DNA from: Trifolium pratense
Taxonomy: Eukaryota; Streptophyta; Magnoliopsida; Fabales; Fabaceae
Assembly (NCBI RefSeq): GCF_020283565.1
Contig: NC_060061.1
Span: forward strand, 31,037,362-31,101,361
Length of the DNA stretch: 64,000 bases
Direction of reading: 5' to 3'
Shown here piece after piece: positions 58,186 through 64,000 of the stretch. A program made the translations under genes and the position numbers. Each line of letters opens with the position of its first letter. The stretch's first letter is position 1. Below the pieces are notes generated by a model. The model ran no database searches. It had not been told where the DNA came from and saw only the letters and a list, made by a program, of their open reading frames with translations.

Positions 58186-58686
58186 CTGTGGAATGGTTTC
58201 AAAGAGTTGTCTACGATGTTGCGTCCTGGAAACACCTTGTCCTGTCAGTGTCAGCTTACTCATTTGTTCTAATTTTTTCTCCAATTCATTACTCCATCAA
58301 AAAGTGTACTCATCTCTTTCCCATTTTTAATCTCTGCAAATTCAATTCAACTCAATTTTTCTGCCAAAGTAACAACAAATCCATTTTACTACAATTTTAG
58401 CTCACAGGCATTCATCAATTTTCTCTATAAATTGATAACAAAAAATCAGAGCAAAATGTAGACGTTGAGATTCATATTCACCAATACCTCCATTCTCAAT
58501 TTATCACCATCTTCTCTAAATCATCATCATCATCCACACTAACAAAAATCAGCAACACGAGCTTCATCTCCGACCAAACCCCATCGCCGCCATGGTTATT
58601 CTCCCTATCTGATTTCTCGATCTTGCCATGAAAGAGTATGGTGACAATGATAATAAACTAGATCTGGCTGTTTCCATACAGCGAAC

Positions 58687-58878
58687 AAAAGTAACATCTG
58701 AGTAAGCACCGTCACGAGAAGTCGATTCCGGCCAGGGAGAACGCCAGTTGAAAATTATGGTGGAGGAGAGTGTGACGTCGAATGAAGGAGGACGAGACTT
58801 ATCGTCGTAGTGATCATAGACGGTGAAAGTACGAAGAAGGTAACGAGCGGAGGGAAGAGAGGGGAAAGAGTAGCAGTT
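58687..58878 (-). pseudogene. Malectin-like domain exon fragment
   Basis: Within a 132-codon minus-strand frame (58564-58962), 64 residues read NCYSFPSLPSARYLLRTF, TVYDHYDDKSRPPSFDVTLS and FNWRSPWPESTSRDGAYSDV. The ARYL-R pattern, PPSFDV and RDGAYSD are typical of plant malectin-like extracellular domains, found in LRR receptor kinases and related secreted proteins. The sequence before and after in the frame is unrelated, and no signal peptide, LRR or kinase exon is nearby. It is better described as a relocated exon than a gene. It is GC-richer than its flanks. A hairpin-plus-CTAA signal lies downstream at 59144. Confidence 0.55.
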
Positions 58879-59143
58879 GTTCAATTTTCTCAGCTTCGTC
58901 TTTTTGTTTTCGTTTTTGTGTTCTATTACATGGTTGAATTTGTTGGTGGTTGTGATGCTCACGCTCGTGATCGTAGTGGCGATCGGAATGGTGGTCTGAT
59001 TTCAGTTTGCGAGGTCATGGTGGCTCCGCCTCTTGCATAGATCATGAGGGTGAGGTGTACGAAGTGGGGGTGTATGAAGCAAGGACATGGGGGTGTATGA
59101 ACGAAGTGGGGGTTTATTCAGCAGTTTACTGTAGCTTATGGAC

Positions 59144-59170
59144 GGTGCATAAGCCCAAAGCTTATGCACC
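59144..59170. repeat. 11-bp-stem hairpin followed by CTAA
   Basis: GGTGCATAAGC and GCTTATGCACC form a perfect 11-bp stem with a CCAAA loop; CTAA follows 11 bp beyond (59182-59185). This recalls a Helitron 3' end (hairpin then CTRR), but the next base is A rather than the expected T, and no 5' TC end was identified. Confidence 0.5.
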
Positions 59171-59189
59171 TTAACCGGACCCTAAAAAT

Positions 59190-60091
59190 TGGACCTAATC
59201 ACAATGATAAATCACATATTTATATAAGTAATCAAATAAATAATAACATAAAAATAAGAATAGATATTATAGAAACTTATCTTTATGATTGTAGCAATTG
59301 ATGTTGGCAACCACGAATGAAGCAACACTAATTGCAACATGACATAAACCTGAGGCGTGCTGACCACACTATCCTTAAAGATTTATCCGCCTCATTAGCG
59401 TAAATCCTCCATGATTCAACATGTAATTATACCCGATGTGACATAACTAACAAGAAATAATAGATACCGGAAGTATAACCCAGGAATATAACACCTCAAT
59501 TTTTCTTATAAGAAAGAATAAAAGTGGCTCATGCTCAAAATTGTATATGTTAATTGGAGGATGTATATGCTTTCTTTCAATAACCATAAATTATGTAATT
59601 AAAAAAATATTTAATTACAAAATGTTTAATTACTTTATTGTGTCTTTATAATATAAATATTTAATTAAAAAAATTGTAATTTAGATATCCAAAAATCGAT
59701 CCAAATTAAACCGCGAAAAATTGAATCGGATTGGATTTTTTTAATTAGTCATCCAAAACCGAACCACGTGCACCTCTAACCATAAGGGCTATTAACTAGG
59801 AATAAGTGGGTAACATAGTAACAGAAAACAACGTATTTATTGACTAAGTAAAACGACATTTAACAACTTATTAATAATTATTTTAATTATTTTAAAATTA
59901 TATAAAAAATAAAATTAAATAACTTTAAAATAAAAATTATTTAGATCAAAATATACAACAGATTGTTATTAGTGTTAGTGAGTGAGATCGTAGAGTGCAG
60001 AGATAGAGTATTCATATTGAGCAAAAAAAAAAAAAAGAGATAGAGTATTCATAAAGGACAGAAAGAGGCTAATCAAACGTTAGTTTATTAT

Positions 60092-60096
<5 letters not shown>
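59190..60096. other. No recognised gene
   Basis: AT-rich, non-coding. Contains the micro-insertion at 60000-60053. Confidence 0.45.
60000..60053. mobile_element. Micro-insertion (20 bp) between 17-bp direct repeats, empty site known
   Basis: GAGATAGAGTATTCATA at 60000-60016 and 60037-60053 flanks TTGAGC plus an A-run of 14. The homologous sequence at 43960 reads GTAGAGTATTCATAAAGG with no insertion, which supports a real insertion on the plus strand. Confidence 0.75.

Positions 60097-60161
<65 letters not shown>
60097..60161. repeat. (TA)n microsatellite
   Basis: About 65 bp of TA repeats. It replaces the interior of the beta element, only whose outermost end (GGGGGAGGGGGTCTTGGCC and onward) survives to the right. 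Confidence 0.95.
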
Positions 60162-60164
<3 letters not shown>

Positions 60165-60640
60165 GGGGAGGGGGTCTTGGCCACTGCCTGCCCCCCTTTG
60201 AATCCGTCACTGAGCATTGTACAACAATTATTGGATTATAATATATACAATAAAATTCATTTTAATTGATGAATTTATTCTTAGTATAATTGTGGATTAC
60301 AAGTTAACTGATGTTTAAAGATAACTATTTTTTGCTCGAAAATTTTCTTTATACGTAGTTGACATATATTGAGCCTATGACCATCTATTAAACAAACTCA
60401 AATATAACTTCTTTTTTTTTGAAGAAGAACTCAAATATAACTTATTACTTTGATAAATGCATTGGTGATAAAGAATTGTTTTTTATCTCCTAGCTTTTCT
60501 TATACAAATATCTTTATTACTTCTTTCATGGCTTTTGGTTTATTTTAGAAAAGACTTCTCATTTATCTATCAGTTATAAATTATCAGACATAAGATAGTT
60601 TAGTAGTCATCCGTTATTTCTGCCACACGTGAGACTTGTC
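60162..60640. repeat. Inverted copy of block alpha with the beta end
   Basis: Reverse complement of about 17040-17500 with scattered differences, including the AAATTTTCTTTATACGTAG stretch. Confidence 0.85.
60395..60443. mobile_element. Micro-insertion (17 bp) between 16-bp direct repeats, empty site known
   Basis: AACTCAAATATAACTT at 60395-60410 and 60428-60443 flanks CTTTTTTTTT plus GAAGAAG. The two other copies of this block (about 17250 and 47562, inverted) have the site once with no insert, so this is a true insertion rather than slippage. Confidence 0.75.
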
Positions 60641-60802
60641 TGAACAACTATATGTTTGTATTGACGATACATTTGACAAAATTTAGTGCCACTTGATACT
60701 TTCAAATGTCTAGCAAAAGTGGTTTATGGTTTTGGTGGGAGAGTGGTACAATTATTACTAACCAAAGAGTCTTTTACTTTTTAACAACTATATGTTTGTA
60801 TT

Positions 60803-61065
60803 TGTTGTACACAAATAGTAACAGAAGGTAATAATAACGAAATTGCAAACAATAAGAACACAAGAAGTTTGATAACGGAGTTCCCCTTAGGTACGTCTCC
60901 GGCTGCAGAATTCGCTACAGCTCGTTTTTATTAGATGAAAGAATGAATTAGGGTTTCAGTGTTACAAGCGGTATATATAATAATAATAGAATGTCGTAAA
61001 TACCCCTACTCAGCTCCGGGCCGCCCCCCGCCTCTTCCTGATGCATATATGAACCATACTCAACA
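60803..61065 (-). mobile_element. Solo LTR (263 bp)
   Basis: Starts TGTTG and ends CAACA, with the perfect 5-bp TSD GTATT at 60798-60802 and 61066-61070. Read on the minus strand it has TATATATACCGC and, further on, CTAATAAAAACG, in the usual order for an LTR promoter and polyadenylation region. It interrupts a 140-bp unit. Probably a copia-type element reduced by LTR recombination. Confidence 0.88.
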
Positions 61066-61677
61066 GTATTGATGATACATTTGACAAAATTTAGTGTCAC
61101 TTGATACTTTCAAATGTCTAGCAAAAGTGGTTCATGGTTTTGGTGGGAGAGTGGTACAATTATTACTAACCAAAGAGTCTTTTACTTTTTAACAACTATA
61201 TGTTTGTATTGATGATACATTTGACAAAATTTATTGCCACTTGATACTTTCAAATGTCTAGCAAAAGTGGTTCATGGTTTTGGTGGGAGAGTGGTACAAT
61301 TATTACTAACCAAATAGTCTTTTACTTTTTAACAACTATATATTTGTATTGATGATATATTTGACAAAATTTAGTGCCACTTGATACGTTCAAATGTCTA
61401 GCAAAAGTGGTTCATGATTTTGGTGGGAGAGTGGTACAATTATTACTAACCAAAGAGTCTTTTACTTTTTAATAATTGTACCGCTCTCCCACCAAGACCA
61501 TGAACCACTTTTGCTAGACATTTGAAAGTATCAAGTGACACTAAATTTTGTCAAATGTATCGTCAATACAAACATATAGTTGTTCAGACAAGTCTCACTA
61601 GTGGCAGAAATAACGGATGACTACTAAACTATCTTATGTCGTATAATTTATAACTGATAGATAAACTGATTTAGCAG

Positions 61678-62120
61678 TTTTTATTAATCAAGTACTTAGT
61701 TAATTAAGTACTCATTCAAGCTAATTTAAATAAGTACTTATTAACATAAGTGCTTATTTAATTAATTTCTTTTTCTCATAAGTGTTTTTCTTAATTAATT
61801 TTTCTTTTCAAAACTTCATTCCCTTAATTAATACTGAAGTACTATTTTATTTTGATTTATGACTATTTATATATTATTATGTCACATGTGAATTTGCCGC
61901 ATGCGGTTAAAATTTTGTGTCCGGGCTCATTAACATTCCTGACACCACCACTGATGAGGAGAAGAGGAATAAATAACGGCAAAATACTACCATGCCACAC
62001 TTATTTTATTACTACATTCAACCATATATGCATTATAAAAAAATATTTCATACAGGGCTATACAATATAATTATTAAAAAGTAAAAGACTCTTTAGTTAG
62101 TAATAATTGTACCACTCTCC
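61678..62120. repeat. Second copy of the 15168-15608 segment
   Basis: Includes the AAGTACTTA minisatellite part and the ATGCGGTTAAAATTTTGTGT stretch. Here the 140-bp units continue uninterrupted, which is the empty-site version of the 1036-bp retroelement insertion at 15609. Confidence 0.85.
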
Positions 62121-62575
62121 CACCAAAATCATGAACCACTTTTGCTAGACATTTAAAAGTATCAAGTGGCACTAAATTTTGTCAAATGTATCATCAATAC
62201 AAACATATAGTTGTTAAAAAGTAAAAGACTTTTTGGTTACTAATAATTGTACCACTCTCCCACCAAAACCATGAACCACTTTTGCTAGACATTTGAAAGT
62301 ATCAAGTGACACTAAATTTTGTCAAATGTATCATCAATACAAACATATAGTTGTTAAAAAGTAAAAGACTCTTTGGTTAGTAATAATTGTACCACTCTCC
62401 CACCAAAACCATGAACCACTTTTGCTAGAGATTTGAAAGTATAAAGTGGCACTAAATTTTGTCGAATGTATCGTCAATACAAACATATAGTTGTTCAGAC
62501 AAGTCTCACTAATGGCAGAAATAACGGATGACTACTAAACTATCTTATGTCGAATAATTTATAACTGATAGATAA

Positions 62576-63047
62576 AAATATTAATCATATTTCTTAATAT
62601 GGACAAAAATGTCAAAGTAACATGTATGTGGTACGAGGGAGTAACTTTTTATAAAAGTTTGTGCATTGCATTGAAAATTGACCTATTTGACATTTTTGAA
62701 GAACAATTTCTTAATATAGGATCCTTAAAGAATGTTCAGAATACTCGTTAGCAAGACCCGTAATAAAAAAAAAAACAGAAATCCATGATAAATAAGGGTC
62801 AACAATTGGTATAGGAGATACTCATAAATAAACACAAGCATTTAGACACAAAATTTAGACACAGACACATAAATTAAAAAAATAATCACATTAATAAATA
62901 TTACTTTAATAATCTTTTCTTTAATTTTTTTTTATTTTTTATTTCATATGTGTGCATCTAACATGTATAGAAAGTTGGAAGAGGCAAAAAAGGAAAAAAA
63001 AAAAAAAAACCACCGACAGAGATAGAGTTTGAGTTTAAGAATATTTG
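62576..63047. other. 5' flank of the hydrolase gene
   Basis: AT-rich upstream region with an A-run of about 18 at 62993-63010 and a short leader. No clear TATA box could be fixed. Confidence 0.4.
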
Positions 63048-64000
63048 ATGGCAGCCATTCATGTTCTTGTTGTGTTTCTGTCATGGACTTCCCTTTCTAC
63101 TATGGTAAAGTGTGAGCATGATCAGGATAATGCATATGCTCAACAAATTCTAACTTCAGCTCAAAAGGAAAATAATTGGTTGGTTTCAATTAGAAGAAAG
63201 ATTCATCAATACCCAGAATTGGGTTTTCAAGAACACAATACAAGTGCTCTTATTCGCAGTGAACTTGACAAACTTGGTATATCTTATACATACCCAGTTG
63301 CAAAAACTGGTATTGTTGCCCAAATTGGCTCTGGTTCTCCTCCCATTATTGCTATTCGTGCTGATATGGATGCTCTCTCCTTGCAGGTTACTACACTTTA
63401 CCTTTTTAGCTTGTGTTTGGTTTTACAGCGTTAAAAATAAATAAATAACTGATTTGATTCTGTAAAATTGATTTCGGCTAAATATAAGTTGAATGTAAAA
63501 TGATATTGTTTTTGAAATAAGTGAATATTTGATCTGATGTTGGTGATGGTTGCTTAGGAGCTTGTTGAGTGGGAATACAAGAGCAAAATTGATGGCAGAA
63601 TGCATGCTTGTGGACATGATGCTCATACTACTATGCTATTGGGAGCTGCAAAGTTGCTCAATCAGCGCAAAGATAAGCTTAAGGTTCTTTTCAAATTCAC
63701 TATTTCTGCTCTTCTATATTTTTATCTTCAATTATTAGATTAACCTCGGAGTTCTTATAATTATAATTTTTGTTTGGAACCCAAAAGTGTCGAATGCAAA
63801 CGGTATAAAAATGTGTTGATTGTCGGAACACGTTTTCGCATGTTTGGAAATTGCATTCTTATAATTTAGTTTTATCAAAAGTTTTGCCTGTAGACCTTGA
63901 TTTTCAGAGCTTTGGTATTCTACAACTTATTGGTCAGTAATAATTGTAATATCAACACTTCAGATTAAAGGCTTGTCTGTGACGGACACCGACACATAAG
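63048..64000 (+). CDS. IAA-amino-acid hydrolase ILR1-like, 5' part (truncated by window end)
   Basis: Exon 1 63048-63386 and exon 2 63558-63683, joined at LSLQ/ELVEW with GT-AG borders; intron 2 begins at 63684 and runs to the window end. The 155 residues begin with a signal peptide ([20 protein letters not shown]), then [33 protein letters not shown] and [20 protein letters not shown]. The Cys and His residues of HACGHDAHT are metal ligands of the M20 amidohydrolases that cleave IAA-amino-acid conjugates (or jasmonoyl-isoleucine in some members), usually in the ER, to free active hormone. The family is about 430-450 residues, so roughly a third is present. The start is the first ATG; the upstream TTG is not used. 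Related 3'-end relics at 34.0-34.6 and 38.0-38.3 kb suggest a former local gene family. Confidence 0.9.

Larger units (their letters stand above)
60637..62500. repeat. 140-bp repeat arrays in opposite orientations
   Basis: Inverted units occupy 60637-60802 and 61066-61475 (period 140), split by a solo LTR. Forward units begin at 61476 and again at about 62105, 62245 and 62385. The forward part is broken by block alpha remnants (61580-61670) and by the segment shared with 15.2-15.6 kb. Confidence 0.88.

Noticed and set aside
59144..59185. Confident Helitron 3' end
   Set aside because: The base after CTAA is A rather than T and no matching 5' end was found, so kept only as a hypothesis.

Overview
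This window looks like plant nuclear DNA. It is AT-rich, has intron-containing genes with GT-AG junctions, a plant-type L1 LINE, LTR elements primed by initiator tRNA-Met, and dense TIR transposons. The gene families (fasciclin-like AGP, IAA-amino-acid hydrolase, NDR1/HIN1-like, tandem B3-like barrels) and the element types recall a papilionoid legume of the Medicago/Trifolium group. That placement is inference from memory of such sequences, not something the window proves.

Gene content is low. Three loci look functional: a single-domain fasciclin-like protein on the minus strand (2684-3349), a six-exon B3-like gene on the minus strand (29032-30794, 368 residues after conceptual splicing, not visible as one open frame), and the first two exons of an ILR1-type IAA-amino-acid hydrolase on the plus strand (63048-63683, running off the window). 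Relics are a cullin C-terminus (2384-2563), several NDR1/HIN1-like (LEA_2) fragments, hydrolase 3' fragments near 33.7, 34.0-34.6, 37.7 and 38.0-38.3 kb, and a malectin-like exon (58687-58878).

The rest is mostly mobile DNA, much of it delimited to the base by target-site duplications (TSDs). Four members of one long-TIR Mutator-like family sit at 5872-7037, 7173-7956, 9342-11261 and 42629-43623, each with a perfect 9-bp TSD; one carries a captured two-exon gene start. Other 9-bp-TSD elements are at 19847-20028, 40332-40738, 41164-41479 and 47984-49091. hAT-type elements with 8-bp TSDs are at 18428-19434, 21398-22543, 35187-35689 and 39845-40938. Retroelements include a 3'-end LINE, a 1.0-kb polyA-tailed insertion, a probable SINE, a solo LTR, a lone LTR with its PBS, and a tandem LTR-internal-LTR-internal-LTR element (50693-54192).

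A mosaic of segmental duplications overlies this. Blocks from 15.2-19.5 kb recur at 30.9-33.3, 47.2-50.7 plus 54.2-56.1, and 60.2-62.6 kb, and 33.3-35.9 kb recurs at 37.3-39.1 kb. Paralogous empty sites confirm many insertion boundaries. Two structures stand out: two separate inverted duplications of NHL fragments, each downstream of a TATA box on the same strand, so that read-through RNA would be a long hairpin; and about ten tiny insertions (14-27 bp, nearly all a homopolymer plus a few bases) each between 12-19-bp direct repeats, which look like almost completely 5'-truncated retrotransposition events.
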